In this document: positions 23,199 through 34,637 of the stretch, piece after piece
Position numbering within the stretch: position 1 is the first letter of the stretch
Layout of the letters: each line of letters opens with the position of its first letter
Assembly (NCBI GenBank): GCA_964017185.1
Contig: OZ024875.1
Span: 64,661,043 to 64,725,042, forward strand
DNA from: Rugalucina vietnamica
Taxonomy: Eukaryota; Mollusca; Bivalvia; Lucinida; Lucinidae
Direction of reading: 5' to 3'
Length of the DNA: 64,000 nucleotides
Program-made: the position numbers and the translations under genes
The notes under the pieces: generated by a model
The model's database searches: none
Told to the model about the DNA's origin: nothing
Seen by the model: the letters and a program-made list of their open reading frames with translations, nothing else

Positions 23199-24456
23199 TA
23201 GAAAAAGTGCCTTGAGAGGCACGTATACCCCCGGCTGGTAGCCACCAAGCCCCCTTCCCTACCCCCTACCTAAACAACCCGGCACATGCTCACCCCTGAC
23301 ATTGAACATCACATCACCAACGAAAAACAGTACCCTTATCAAGTACATTTTAGAAACCACCAAGCCCCCTTCCCCACCCTCTACCTAAACAACCCGGCAC
23401 ATGCTCACCCCTGACATTGAACCTCACATCACCAATGAAAGACAGCACCCTTATCAAGTTCATTTTAGAAATAAGCAGTGTGAAGTACTTTACATACAAA
23501 CATGGGGAAGTGTAGTTTATGACATATCTATTTTAGAGTGGTATACAGAGCTGACGTGTATACCCAATCTAGGACAAAAGCGCGGACATTTTGGGTCAGG
23601 TCCTCAGTCCTAGATTGAAATGAAAGTAGAATGTCATTCTTAAAAAAAAAAGTCCTAGATCTTGACCTCAGGTCCCACCCCCACCCCATGCATGGACCAG
23701 TGGGCCTAGACCTTATGTGGTACCTATGTTGTGTTGTAAGCATGAACGCTTTCTAATACATGGTTGTCAAGATATAGACACACAAAATATTAATCTTGGT
23801 AACTACTGTATTTTATGTGTCCTAGATTTTGACCTAGAGCCCCACCCCTAGAGTTTGGTGCCATGGAATTTAATTCAACCCTAAAGGGTATCTATGATCC
23901 AAACAGGAATACATTCCTATAAGTATTTGTTAAGATATGAACTTAGAGATGAAAAAACACTATGTAAATAGCACATTTTCAAGGTGACCTAGATTTTAAC
24001 CTCTAGCCCCACCCCTGGGCATGGACTCAAGGTCCGAACTGACAGAAACAAAGCAAACCCTATAGGGTACCTATAGTTAAAATATGAATGGTTTCTGATC
24101 ATTGGTTCATGAGATATACACCACCAGTGAAACAAACCAAAACTTTGACCCAAAGTAAAGGTGACCTAGATTTTGACCTCTAGCCCAACCCCCAGGCATG
24201 GACCCAGGGTCCAAACTCACAGAAACAAAGCAAAGCCTATAGGGTACCTATGGTTAAAATATGAATGGTTTCTGATCATTAGTTCATGAGATATACACCA
24301 CCAGAGAAACTTTAACAAAATCTTTGACATAAATTCCACGAACGTTCCGGAATAACGAACGAACTAACGAACGAACGAACCAACGAACATACGAACGGAC
24401 GAACGGAAAAGCGAAAACTATATACCCGTCGGCATAAATGCCGGGGGTATAATAAG
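23199..24456 (+). mobile_element. Helentron-like element family 2
   Basis: The left terminal region has TATACCCCCGGC (23224-23235) and the right has its exact complement GCCGGGGGTATA (24440-24451), next to a small hairpin CGGCATAAATGCCG. Between them are a 115-bp direct duplication (about 23240-23470) and about four units of 150-165 bp containing CCTAGATTTTGACC, GCCCCACCCC and TTTCTGATCATT. A GAACGAACGAAC tetranucleotide tract lies near the right end. The layout parallels family 1, but the ends differ. No coding capacity. The outer borders are within GATATC array DNA. Confidence 0.7.
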
Positions 24457-24469
24457 ATTATATTAGTTT

Positions 24470-24671
24470 CATAATCACTCGATCATCTCAGTGCTGTGTC
24501 TGGTGTGGGTTCGAGCCCCGCACCGGCTAATTGTGAGACAAGCCAAGCTCTGCTTGCGGGTGTGACAGGTGTTTTTTCTCGGAGTTATACCGTTTTCGCC
24601 CATCTACTGATTGGCCCGTCTCATATGAGCTGAAATAATCTTGAAAGGGATGTAAAACTAAATTAAAAAAA
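24470..24671 (+). repeat. tRNA-derived SINE, copy 4
   Basis: It contains the B box GGTTCGAGCCCCG, the GTGAGACAAGCCAAG block and the end CTTGAAAGGGATGTAAAAC with an A-rich tail. The 5' half of the tRNA head is missing. Inserted between family 2 and the last GATATC segment. Confidence 0.85.
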
Positions 24672-24905
24672 AAATATATATTATAATATTAGATATCTAA
24701 ATTATCATATAAGATATCTTATATACTATATGAGATATCTTAATTGTGGGATTAAATATCTTATTTAGCACATTAGGCATCTTCTATATAAAATATCTTA
24801 TTAAGGATATAAGATATCTTATTTAAAAAAGTAGATATCTTTATTGCTAAATAGATATCTTTTATCTTAATTAAGATATCTTATTTACCATTCAAGATAC
24901 CTAAT
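24672..24905. repeat. GATATC-rich AT array, segment 3
   Basis: The last part of the interrupted array, with about ten GATATC or near-GATATC palindromes. Confidence 0.8.
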
Positions 24906-25109
24906 AAGCACATTAAATAGTAAAACGGCTTGCCATACATTTCCTATTATAATTGATGCCATCTTTATTTACAGAGTAACAACCTAATACACAGCAAGTG
25001 TCAGTACTGCATGAAATCATACAATAACCCTGATGCAGTCGTCAGGCATTGTATTCTAGATCATCCAGCCAAAAATGTGACTTTTCTGTGGTCCCTCCTG
25101 AATGTCAAC

Positions 25110-25275
25110 GTTAAAAAAGGAAGTGCAGTGCTGTAGGGGTAGACTACAGGACTCCGATGCGGGAGGCCCTGGGTTCTAGACATAACTCTACCATGCAGAT
25201 CGTGTTTAGAATCTGTAGTATTGTTTAATACACAAGAATTGGTGGCCCTTTGTCCCAACATGACTTAAAACTTGT
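25110..25275 (+). repeat. Possible tRNA-derived SINE fragment, second family
   Basis: GTAGACTACAGGACTCCGATGC resembles a degenerate tRNA D-arm to anticodon region, and CCCTGGGTTCTAGACA a mutated B box. No second copy is seen in this window, so the assignment is tentative. Confidence 0.35.
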
Positions 25276-25459
25276 TTACTGGGACGTCTAGCCATAACTT
25301 AACCAAACCATATCATAAAATGTGTAAATAAATGCTCAAATCTCAGTACGACTTATAAAATAATGACTTGTATACCGAACCACATAGTTCAAACCTGCTT
25401 TGTAGATCAAAGACATTAATAATTGGTAGTTTATCTCCATAAAAAGAGTGGTAGGTTGT

Positions 25460-26005
25460 AGGCTATGGTGTCATAAAGAATCTGTAACATATCATAAAGA
25501 ATCCGTTACCCAACATTTAGTATCATACGGAATCCGTGACAAAATTTTGTCACAGATTCTTTATGATACTTTTGATGCTTGAAAAAACAAAAGTCTGCAA
25601 AACAATTCCTTTGAAGATTTACATGCATGGAAAAGTGTAAGTTCATAGATAATTAGTTAAATTTCTAAACTGTTGATAAAATGTTTTGATGTGTTATGTA
25701 TTTTGATATTCATTTTCGATTTTCCTTGCTTAATTAACCATTTTAAGGATATAATCACCCATTAACTTTCAACCTGTATACCACCATTGCTAAAATTGAT
25801 CGAGAACAGTTTCCAGCTCATATATACTATGTATGTTTGTCAAAAAGGTCATTTCCGGCATCAAAAAACTTAGAAACGCCGGTTGTTCATCACCTACCAA
25901 TAGATGAGCTAAGAGAATCATAAAGAATCTGTAACGCTATCATAAAGAATCAGTAGCTGATATCATAAAGAATCATCCCGCACTGTGACGGACCTAAACC
26001 CCAGT
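25460..26005 (-). repeat. Dispersed repeat with GATTCTTTATGAT arrays, copy 2
   Basis: The inverse of 10530-11090: clusters of ATCATAAAGAATC at 25470-25565 and 25915-25975 flank a unique middle, and the end reads CACTGTGACGGACCTAAA. Immediately outside is the Penelope-like tail. Confidence 0.65.
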
Positions 26006-26278
26006 GAGTAGGCAAAGATCAGGAAAAGGCGCAACCACTCCAAAAACCGAGGTGGGAAAAAAACTTGATTAACAATCAGATACTTATACCATAAAAAACA
26101 TATCGTAAGCCAATTGAGCAGCTATTTTCCCAATAGGTGGCCACTCAGTTGCCTAAACTTAACTAAAAATATGAAAACACACATAAGGCGCCAACAGCAC
26201 AAATATTTTTAACACCAAGACATAAAACAAAAAGAACCACCACAGAAGTATCGCCTTGGAACGACCAGTAATATAAAA

Positions 26279-28048
26279 CAAATAGCCCAAGGGCAACGAT
26301 CGCTCACCTGAGAGTCAACAAGTACAGTCACTGGACTAAGTGGTAACAATTTTATTTTTATTATTTTTATTTATTTTTTTTTATTTTATTTTTTTTTTAT
26401 TTTTTTTTTTATTTTTTTTTTTTTTATTTTTTTTATTTTTTTTTTTTAAATCTGATCAAAATTGAAGATGCTGGAGTGGCCACAACACTAAAAACTGATT
26501 TTTCAAACATTCAAGGGCAGCTAACTCCGCAGTCCAGGGTCGAATCTGGCTCAAATTCAAACTCATCCAAGATGTTATGATTATCCTTGTCTCTACCAAG
26601 ACGAAGATCCGATCAAAACTGAAGGCGCTAGAGTGGCCACAATACAAAATATTGATTTTCCGAACACTAAAGGGCAAATAACTCCGCAGTCAGAGGTCAG
26701 ATCTGGTCGAAATTCGAACTCATCCGAGATATTGTAGTTATTCTTGTTACCTGCAAGAATGAAGAAGATCCACTGAAAAACAAAGATGCTAGAGTGGCCA
26801 CAACACAAAATATTGATTTTTCAAACACTCAAGGGCAGATAACTCCCCAGTCAGAGGTCGGATCTGGTCGAAATTCGAAAACACCCGAGATGTTATGGAT
26901 GTCCAAGTTACTTCCAAGAATAAAGAAGATCCGAATAAAAAATGAAGGCCCTTGAGTGGCCACAACACTAAATATTGATTTTTCACACAGTCAAGGTCAG
27001 ATAACTCTGCAGTCAAGGGTCAGATCTGGCTGAAATTCGAACTCATCCGAGATGTAATGGCTATCCTTGTTACTTCCAAGTATGAATAAGATCCGAATAA
27101 AATTGAAAGCGCTGGAGTGGCCATAACACTAAATATTGATTTTTCAGACACTCAAGGGCAGATAACTCCGCTGTCAGAGGTCGGATCTGGTCGAAATTCG
27201 AACTCATCCGAGATGTTACGAATGTCCTTGTTACTTCCAAGAATAAAGACGATCCGAATAAAAGTGAAGGCGCTAGAGTGGCCACAACACTAAATATTGA
27301 TTTTTCACACAGTCAAGGGCAGATAACTCTGCAGTCAAGGGTTGAATCTGGCTGAAATTCGAACTCATCCGAGATGTTATGGCTATCCTTGTTACTTCCA
27401 AGTATGAAGAAGATCCGATCAAAATTGAAGGCGCTAGAGTGGCCACAACACAAAATAATGATTTTTCAAACACTCAAGGGCATCTAACTCCACAGTCAGA
27501 GGTCGGATCTGGCTGAAATTCGAACCCATTCGAGATATTATGGTTTTCCTTGTTACCTGCAAGAATGAAGAAGATCCAATGAAAAATAAAGGCGCTAGAG
27601 TGGCCACAACATTTTCCCATTATAAGTCTATGGGGATTTTTCCAGACGCTCAAGGGCAGCTAACTCCGCAATCTGAGGTCGAACCTGGCCGAAATTCGAA
27701 CTCATCCGAGATGTTATGGTTGTCCTTGTTACCTGCAAGAATGAAGAAGATCCAATCAAAAAATGAAGTTGCTAGAGCGGCCACAACATTGTCCCCATTA
27801 TAACTCAATGGGAGCTACCTGTTGCTATGGAAACCAGAGTTCCGATCCGATCTGCTTAAAAACCTATGGCAGGTAATCCCCTACCCCAATGCTGCTTCAT
27901 GTAAAATCTGACTGCAATCGGCCAGCCAGTCTCAGAGATATTCAAGATTGAAAGTGTGAACGCACGCACGGACGCACCCACCCACGGGCGCCGGCTCGAC
28001 TACCATACTATAAGCTCACCTTGTGAGCCTTCGGCTCAGGTGAACTAA
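26279..28048 (+). mobile_element. Helentron-like element family 1, copy 3 (complete ends)
   Basis: It starts CAAATAGCCCAAGGGC with subterminal CTCACCTGAG and ends with a hairpin GAGCCTTCGGCTC followed by AGGTGAACTAA. The 3' CTAA, an upstream hairpin, an 11-bp subterminal inverted repeat (GCTCACCTGAG against CTCAGGTGA) and no target duplication fit Helitron/Helentron-type non-autonomous elements. The interior is a tandem array at 26450-27830 and an ACGCACGGACGCACCC tract near the right end. Bivalve 'pearl' repeats have this fixed-ends-plus-core-array design. Confidence 0.72.
26450..27830 (+). repeat. Tandem array, about 160-165-bp units
   Basis: About eight or nine units share GAGTGGCCACAACA, CAAGGGCAG.TAACTCC, AGTCAGAGGTCGGATCTGG, ATTCGAACTCATCCGAGAT and GAAGATCCGA. 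It is the core array of the Helentron-like copy. Preceded by an ATTTT-rich tract (26350-26448). Confidence 0.9.
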
Positions 28049-28530
28049 TTACTGGTGGGCTTATAAATCGATTTTACATGGCCATAACATCACCCTCAGC
28101 TTCTGTAGAGGTTCATTACATTTAGTTAGTTCTTCGGTCCTCGTGGTGAATCTCTAACTAGTCAATGAATCACCAAGAACAAACAAACAAATCATGATAA
28201 ACATCCCGATGGATCAAAAACGAGGACTCACAGATTGAGTAAGCTGCCCGACGATGGAGATCCCTGGGCGCCGAATAATTTACTAACTCCGGAGCAAAGA
28301 AAAACACCGGTTGGACACCGTTGGGCCAAGCAACAGCCCCAACCAGTAGAAATGGTAAGCTGTAAGACGGGGCCATCATAGAGTCTGACGACCGACCCAC
28401 CGGTGTGCAAGTAAAGAAGGCAGCATAGTTATCAACCATGATTGGGTTAAAAACTAGGCATGCAGACTGTCGCATAACATTCAAGTTATAACATAAATTT
28501 TAGAAGAAACAAATCCATTTGCAACAGAAA

Positions 28531-28923
28531 GAAAACTATATTTCCATATTTTTTCTCTCACTCCTTTTAAGTTTTAAGACCCATGTATGATTGAATATAG
28601 ACCCACATTAGTTTGACAATTATGTCGTATTAATAAATTTTGAAGATCAAACTTTCAAAATTTACTTAATAAATGATGTCACAGTGTAAAATGTACATGT
28701 ACGTACATCGTTTGCTGTCTGCAGTACCTAAGTCAAGGAAAGGACCATTATAGGCCTAGCCTACTGTCTAATCCTTTGACCCTTGTTTATAGACTATATG
28801 TATTCATAAATGAATGTATATACATATATAATGTAATCATGAATTTCTAATAAATAAATACTCAATAAAATACCTGATTTACGAAAATTATAAAATTATA
28901 ATGATTTGTTTTTCTCTCTTTCT

Positions 28924-28989
<66 letters not shown>

Positions 28990-29040
28990 CAGAATAAACA
29001 CGTTAACCCATAACCACCACGTAACGCTATATTGTATTTT
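28531..29040. other. No gene seen; poly-T tract
   Basis: AT-rich sequence with a pure T run of about 62 bp at 28927-28989. No supported gene. Confidence 0.5.
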
Positions 29041-29054
29041 CGACCAAAACCTGA

Positions 29055-29466
29055 TAAGTATGCGTTCTAAAACAACTTAATGAAAATGCGCGTGACACAT
29101 TAATGCTTTAAACTAAGATCATCCTTACGGGAGAAAATGGACTGTTGTGCACTATTAAACAGTTTCGTTTAAGCGAAGTCAAATGTCAGGAAAATTATAA
29201 AACTTAAAACTTACCATCTGCCTGTCTTTTACCGTTGTAAGCCGTCAGACCATCAACTTTCTCAGTAAGTATGCGTTAATGAAAATGCGCGTGACACATT
29301 AATGCTTTAAACTAAGGCGATCCATACGGGAGAAAATGGGCTGTTGTGCACCATTTAACAGTTTTGTTTAAGCGAAGTCAAATGTCAGGAAAATTATAAA
29401 ACTTAAAACTTACCATCTGCCTGTCTGTTACCACTGTATGCCGTGAGACCATCAACTTTCTCAGTA
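29055..29466 (-). repeat. Direct duplication of about 205 bp carrying a splice-donor end
   Basis: 29055-29260 and 29270-29466 share GAAAATGCGCGTGACACATT, AAGCGAAGTCAAATGTCAGG and ACTTACCATCTGCCTGTC. Each contains on the minus strand the coding tail ...TEKVDGLTAY... followed by a GATG|GTAAGT donor. Confidence 0.8.
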
Positions 29467-29540
29467 AGCAGAGCCAATGATTGTTTTACAGATTTAACTT
29501 CTGTCAGTAACTCTGTTATAGTCTGGAGGATGATTCTTTG
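29414..29540 (-). CDS. Candidate 42-codon coiled-coil exon of an unknown host gene
   Basis: On the minus strand the segment starts after GATGGTTTTAG (acceptor; an alternative acceptor CTCCAG gives a start at 29522) and ends at a consensus donor G|GTAAGT (GT at 29413-29412). It is fully open and encodes a heptad-like helix: ILQTITELLTEVKSVKQSL, then ALLTEKVDGLTAY and a short basic end. Intron phase at the donor is 1. The last 19 codons and the donor are duplicated at 29215-29270 with slight divergence. It is too short to identify. The coding call rests on the two splice sites and the helical pattern. No neighbouring exon of the same gene was found. Confidence 0.42.
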
Positions 29541-29569
29541 CTAAAACCATCAGGAAAACATGTCGGCGA

Positions 29570-29830
29570 AACGTATACCCCTTAGACCCTATTTTTATAT
29601 AGTAAAACTGGGGTATACGGGGTATGCCTAATTTTCTTATTTTTGATCCAAAACATACATTATGGGTATTCGATAGAACCGCCTCGGTTAGGCGGTTTTA
29701 ACGTGTAACCACAATGTATGTTTTGAGCGAGAATATTAAAAAACTCAATTTTTTTCCAATGAAATTTTCATTTATTTTTTCTTCTGAAAAAATCTGTGTA
29801 AATTGCATGGGCAAGTTTTCGTAATGTAAA
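29570..29830. repeat. Palindromic repeat family, copy 2
   Basis: Same layout as 6925-7165: ACTGGGGTATAC, then an ACATACATTATGGGTA arm, GATAGAACCGCC and its complement GGCGGTTTTAACGTG, then CACAATGTATGTTTTGAGC. Stem bases differ from copy 1 but remain complementary to each other. Confidence 0.7.
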
Positions 29831-29940
29831 AGTCTTAAGCTTGTAAAGAGAAGGAAGTTACAAAGTGTTTTGGATTTGTTCATTTCTCAACAGTTACATG
29901 TATATCAACACTACCGTGTGATTTGTTGGAATTTATAGCA

Positions 29941-30290
29941 TTTGTTTGTTTGTTTGTTTGTTCGTTCGGGTTTAACGTCGCTTTCAACATTATCTGTCAT
30001 ATCACGACGGTGTCTGCTTGTGACAGGGAACTCAATGCTCACTTTTATAGTGCTGCCTCACTGTGGCATCAGATCCCAGACACATTTAACTGATACTACC
30101 TCCAGTCACATTTTACTGACACCGGAGCGACCAGTCCTAGCCCTACCCCGAAAATCAGAGTGCCAAGCGGGGAGCAACTAGTACCATTGTTAACGACTTT
30201 GGTATGTCGCGGTCCTGGATCGAACCCGGTACCTCCCGATCTCGGAGCGGACACTCTACCTACTGAGCTACCGAGGCTGGTTTTATAACA
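29941..30290 (-). repeat. tRNA-derived SINE, distinct family
   Basis: On the minus strand the head reads CTCGGTAGCTCAGTAGGTAG, an excellent A box, followed by a B box GGTTCGATCCAG about 40 nt on. The body ends in CAAACAAACAAACAAACAAA, a tandem tail typical of SINEs. This family is unrelated to the GGTTCGAGCCC SINE in the body sequence. Confidence 0.88.
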
Positions 30291-30340
30291 TTTAACCAGC
30301 AGAGAAGAGTGTATTAAGGGGATGCCAATACAAATCTAAT

Positions 30341-31505
30341 ACTTGTATAATTAACATTCTGTAGCTATGTCTACATAACGAAACATAATGTAGCTATGTC
30401 TACATAATAAAAAATTATATAGCTATGTCTACATAATAAAACATTCTGTAGCTATGTCTACATAATAAAATATTCTGTAGCTATGACTACATAATAAAAC
30501 ATTATGTAGCCATGTCACAGTCTGCATAATGAAACATTTTGCAGCTATGTCTACAAAATAAAACATTATGCAGCTATGTCTACATAATAAAACATTATGT
30601 AGCTATGTCTACATAATAAAACATTATGTAGCTATGTCTACATAATAAAACATAATGTAGCTATATCTACATACATTATGTAGCTATGTCTACATAATAA
30701 AACATTCTGTAGCTCTGTCTACATAATAAAAAAATTCAGTAGCTATGACTACATAATAAAACATTATGTAGATATGTCTACATAATAAAACATTCTGTAG
30801 CTATGTCTACACAATAAAACATTCTGTAGCTATGTCTACATAATAAAACATTCTGTAACTTTGTCTACTTAATAAAACATTCTGTAGCTATGTCTACATA
30901 ATAAAACATTATGTAGCTATGTCTTCATAATAAAACATTATGTAGCTATGTCTACATAATAAAACATTATGTAGCTATGTCTACATAATAAAACATTATG
31001 TAGCTATGTCTACATAATAACACATTCTATAAAATCTACATAATAAAACATTTTGTAGTTATGTCTACATAATAAAACATTCTGTAGCTTTGTCTACATA
31101 ATAAAACATTTTGTAGTTATGTCTACATAATAAAACATTCTGTAGCTTTGTCTACATAATAAAACATTATGTAGCCATGTCTACATAATAAAACATTATG
31201 CAGCAATGTCTACATAATATAACATTATGTAGCCATGTCTGCGTAATGAAACATTATGCAGCTATGTCTACAAAATAAAACATTCTGTAGCTATGTCTAC
31301 ATAATAAAACATTATGCAGCTATGTCTACATAATAAAACATTGTGTAGCTATGTCTACATAATAAAACATTATGTAGGTATGTCTAAATAACAAAACATT
31401 ATGTAACTATGTCTAAATAGTAAAATAATATGTCTAAATAATAAAACATTATGTAGCTATGTCTACGTAATAAAATATTATGTAACTATGTCTACATAAT
31501 AAAAC
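30341..31505. repeat. 29-bp minisatellite, about 40 units
   Basis: The unit contains ATGTAGCTATGTCTACATAA followed by TAAAACATT. Units vary by single substitutions (CTGTAG, GCAGC, TTTGTC). The unit is itself partly palindromic (GTAG...CTAC). Confidence 0.92.
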
Positions 31506-31714
31506 AAAACTGGCGTCTGAAACCTGTCAGCCTCCTCTTTTCAGTGATATCTACTGTATTGTAGGTACATGTATGTCAACGAAATACATGTACTAGTATA
31601 TTAATGTATCGAATTTACCTCCGAGTCGGATTTTCCTGTCGTTCCCATATTTCGTGTTTTTTTTTTAAACTTCCCTATTAATCTGACCAAGGGACTCAGT
31701 GTTTATTTAAATTT

Positions 31715-31920
31715 GAGCCGCGACACAATAAAAACCGGTATTCGGGGTTTCCGACCACAAACTGGCACAAACTGGTCTGTACAGTCACAGAAACTAGAAT
31801 CTTGAAAGTTTGGTTAATTGTAGTATACGTGAAACTATAACAAAGACGCTGATAACTGAACAGCTGATCTGCGCCTTTGTTTTCGCATAGGCAAAATCCG
31901 GTTTTCTCATGATTCGGCTC
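31715..31920. mobile_element. Foldback MITE, copy 7
   Basis: Bounded by GAGCCGCGAC and GATTCGGCTC with TTAA/TAAT-like flanks. The internal CAAAGACGCTGAT faces CTGATCTGCGCCTTTG. Confidence 0.72.
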
Positions 31921-32294
31921 TAATAAGTTGTGGTAAAATATTGTAAATTGCTCCAGAACATTATGACTAGCTTGTGTGTAGCCATTTAAATAGATCTTTT
32001 AAACTATGCACCAGTGAGTTTCTTATATAATAAGGATTCAAAATGGATTCAAAATATCCTTTCATGCACGATGAAATGGAAAGGCAATCATGTGTTTTTT
32101 ATTCCTTTCGCGTAAAACGTGAAGCGCATACAGTGCCATATTATATGTATGTATTTTTTTTATCAGAACGTGAACGAACTTTGGCGCCCATGATAGTCGC
32201 CCGTAATGAAAGTAATAAATTTTAGCACCTGTTCGTATCATTTTCACAGAGCATGGCATATAAGACTTGTTTCTCAACATACTAGCATTTGCCC

Positions 32295-32334
<40 letters not shown>

Positions 32335-32863
32335 CTTAGTATGAATATTGAATGATTGTTCAAAACATACATGTAGGCTCTACTGACAATCACGTGGTAT
32401 TGGAAACATACAAACCGATGATAAATGATCGGTGACACACACTGCAATTGAGACAGAAGTTGGGGTTAGATATTCGAGTTTTCTCCTTTAGCGTGTACTC
32501 TACTGAAAAATAGATGGTTGCAGTCCATCCAGGAAGTTGAATATTTATTGAAAGAAAGTAACATAAGAAATCCCGGTTATTTCGTTTCCGCAAACACTTC
32601 AATTTTATTGTGTTTGAAGCACTATATGTTCATGGGGCGGAAGTGTTTGCGAAAATGAATTAACCTAGAAACTCGATTTTTTCATCTCAACTTCGGGAAA
32701 AATTGCATTGTGCGTCACCCATTCCATACCACGAGTTTATCAGCTGTGTGTTAGGGATAAAATCCGAGTAGCAAGTGTGTAGATAAACACTTAATTAAAA
32801 TGGGTTTACTTTAAAGACATTAATGCAATACAGTCGATGCAATCAATCTCAGTTCAGGGAACA
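31921..32863. other. No gene seen; poly-T tract
   Basis: AT-rich, with a T run at about 32298-32331. The open frames on both strands at 32040-32600 are short, lack splice context and look like chance. 32860-32863 (AACA) is the left target duplication of the Gypsy element. Confidence 0.45.
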
Positions 32864-33586
32864 TATAACATAGTCAATGCCGACCTCTGCTAATTAAGCT
32901 GTTAATTGGGTTAATTACTAATGAGCTTAATTAGCTACATGTATATTTTGTACCTTGTACCATTTACAAGAGTACATAGTTGCATAATCAGTCACATGTT
33001 TAGGGCAATATCTCTGACATTTAGATTTGGATGATGAAACTTGCAGAACGTGACTGACATTCGGGCACCTGGTATTTGACATTTCAATTGATAAACAACT
33101 TGTTAACATCTCCAAATACCAGGTTGACGAATGAAGTAAGCGATATAGATAAAGGTTACATTTTTGGCACTGAACCTTGGAACATCTGTGATTATCAGAC
33201 TGGTTGCCAACTTTGTGATATTTAGCAAATGTCAACTATTACGTCATTCAGCTGCCGTGTGATTGGTTGATATCTTTAGTACATTACGTATATAGATGGC
33301 GCTGAGTGAATGACCAGTATTTTGATTGGCTAGCCATGACGCAAGTAGATGGCGCCTTGATAGCATAGAGGGCGCTTGGCCAGAGAGTATATAAGATAAT
33401 GTCTCCGTGGGAGAATCAGTTAAGTTTTTGAAATTACTTTACCACTATACGATTACTTTAATTTACTTTATTGTTGGAATATAAATATTAATTATATTGT
33501 GAACGTTTAACAAGACTTTTATTTCATTGAGTGTTTTGGGCCATCTGAGGTCCTCCTTCGGGTACTGCCCCCACAACTACGCTACA
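32864..33586 (+). repeat. 5' LTR
   Basis: It starts TATAACATAG and ends GCTACA; the identical frame with few substitutions is at 40804-41526. A core promoter TATATAAG lies at 33388-33395. A possible primer-binding site beginning TGGTGCC is at 33596, 9 nt after the LTR; the tRNA is not identified. Confidence 0.93.
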
Positions 33587-33722
33587 TAGTTGATTTGGTG
33601 CCTACAAGACCAGGATTTCAGCCTTGTTGTGGACACAGCCGATTCAAGAAAAGGTAGGAAAGGTTACTTATCTCTTTTTAGTGTAACTTTTAGCTAACCT
33701 TTGATTTTAATACTTTACTATC

Positions 33723-34637
33723 ATGGATGGTGCTAATGCAAATGTACAACCTGGTGCCGGTGGCATAGGACAGGTGTTTGCTGATTTAGCAACAGAAATG
33801 GCTGGTGTGCAGTCTGCTTTAAGTGCTCAGGGAGTAGCTCAGATGGTACCTGTTTTTGAAGGGGAACCAAAAGGTTTCCGGGATTGGGTTAAGGCGATAG
33901 AAAAGTATTGTGCCTTGATGAATCTTCCTGATGACAGGAAGAAAATGATTGCTTTTCAAGCAAGTAAGGGTGCAGTAAGTGGTTACATTCAAAGGTACAT
34001 GAATGCATTACCCGATAGTACATGGGGAGATCTTAAGGGAGAACTTGCAAAACGCTTCTCAGATGTGACCGATCCACAGTTTGCCTTGAGCATGTTGAGA
34101 CAAACAGTTCAAAAGAAAGGCGAGAACATTCAGTTGTATGCTGAACGTATCTTGTCCTTGGCTGAAGAGGCATTCTTAGGCCAGGGAGGAGATGCAATTG
34201 AAAGGCAATTAATAGACACATTCGTGGATGGGCTCACAAATGAGAGCTTAAAAATGACAATTTTAAGAAAGAAGCCGGACAACTTGCAAGATGCAATCGC
34301 TATTGCAACCAATGAACAAAACTTATGGGCAAGGGTGCATTTATCAGGTTCAGTTCCATATACTCAGAAGTCTGACAAGCGTGGTACTCCTATGGAAGTA
34401 GATCATTATCGAAATTTTAGATGTTACAAATGCAAACAGAAAGGTCATACAGCAAATCGTTGCAGAAATGTTAATGCAGTAGACAGACGGACTAACAGAA
34501 AAATCTTATGTTGGGGTTGTGGTCAAGAAGGTCACACTTTAAAATTCTGCAAAAACAGAAATCAAACGCCAAGACCACCTATAGGTCATGGTAGGTCATT
34601 TTATCATGTACAAAATAATCAGCAGTCGGAAAACTAG
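33723..34637 (+). CDS. gag: Gag polyprotein of the Gypsy element
   Basis: 304 residues, intact. Residues about 45-200 are the helical capsid-like region (PVFEGEPKGFRDWVKAIE, LAKRFSD, ENIQLYAERILSLAEEAF). Two CCHC zinc knuckles follow at about 233-246 (CYKCKQKGHTANRC) and 263-276 (CWGCGQEGHTLKFC), which bind element RNA during packaging. It ends at TAG 34635-34637. The protease frame is -1 relative to gag and is already open across the gag stop, so Gag-Pol was probably made by -1 ribosomal frameshifting. GGAAAAC at 34628-34634 is a weak slippery candidate. Confidence 0.92.
   Translation: MDGANANVQPGAGGIGQVFADLATEMAGVQSALSAQGVAQMVPVFEGEPKGFRDWVKAIEKYCALMNLPDDRKKMIAFQASKGAVSGYIQRYMNALPDSTWGDLKGELAKRFSDVTDPQFALSMLRQTVQKKGENIQLYAERILSLAEEAFLGQGGDAIERQLIDTFVDGLTNESLKMTILRKKPDNLQDAIAIATNEQNLWARVHLSGSVPYTQKSDKRGTPMEVDHYRNFRCYKCKQKGHTANRCRNVNAVDRRTNRKILCWGCGQEGHTLKFCKNRNQTPRPPIGHGRSFYHVQNNQQSEN

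Larger units (their letters stand above)
26006..28530 (-). mobile_element. Penelope-like copy with internal deletion, split by a Helentron-like insertion
   Basis: 26006-26278 and 28049-28530 align with 51336-52080 of the longer copy. The sequence ...CCAGTAATATAAAA | TTACTGGTGGGC is interrupted exactly where the other copy reads through. The C-terminal reverse-transcriptase residues (ending ...NCTPVG-like) are readable on the minus strand at 28390-28484. Then the sequence jumps from the position equivalent to 52075 straight to that of 52488, so about 410 bp are deleted. Non-functional. Confidence 0.7.

Noticed and set aside
30341..31505. CRISPR-like regular array
   Set aside because: Units are head-to-tail with no unique spacers, and the window is eukaryotic; it is a minisatellite.
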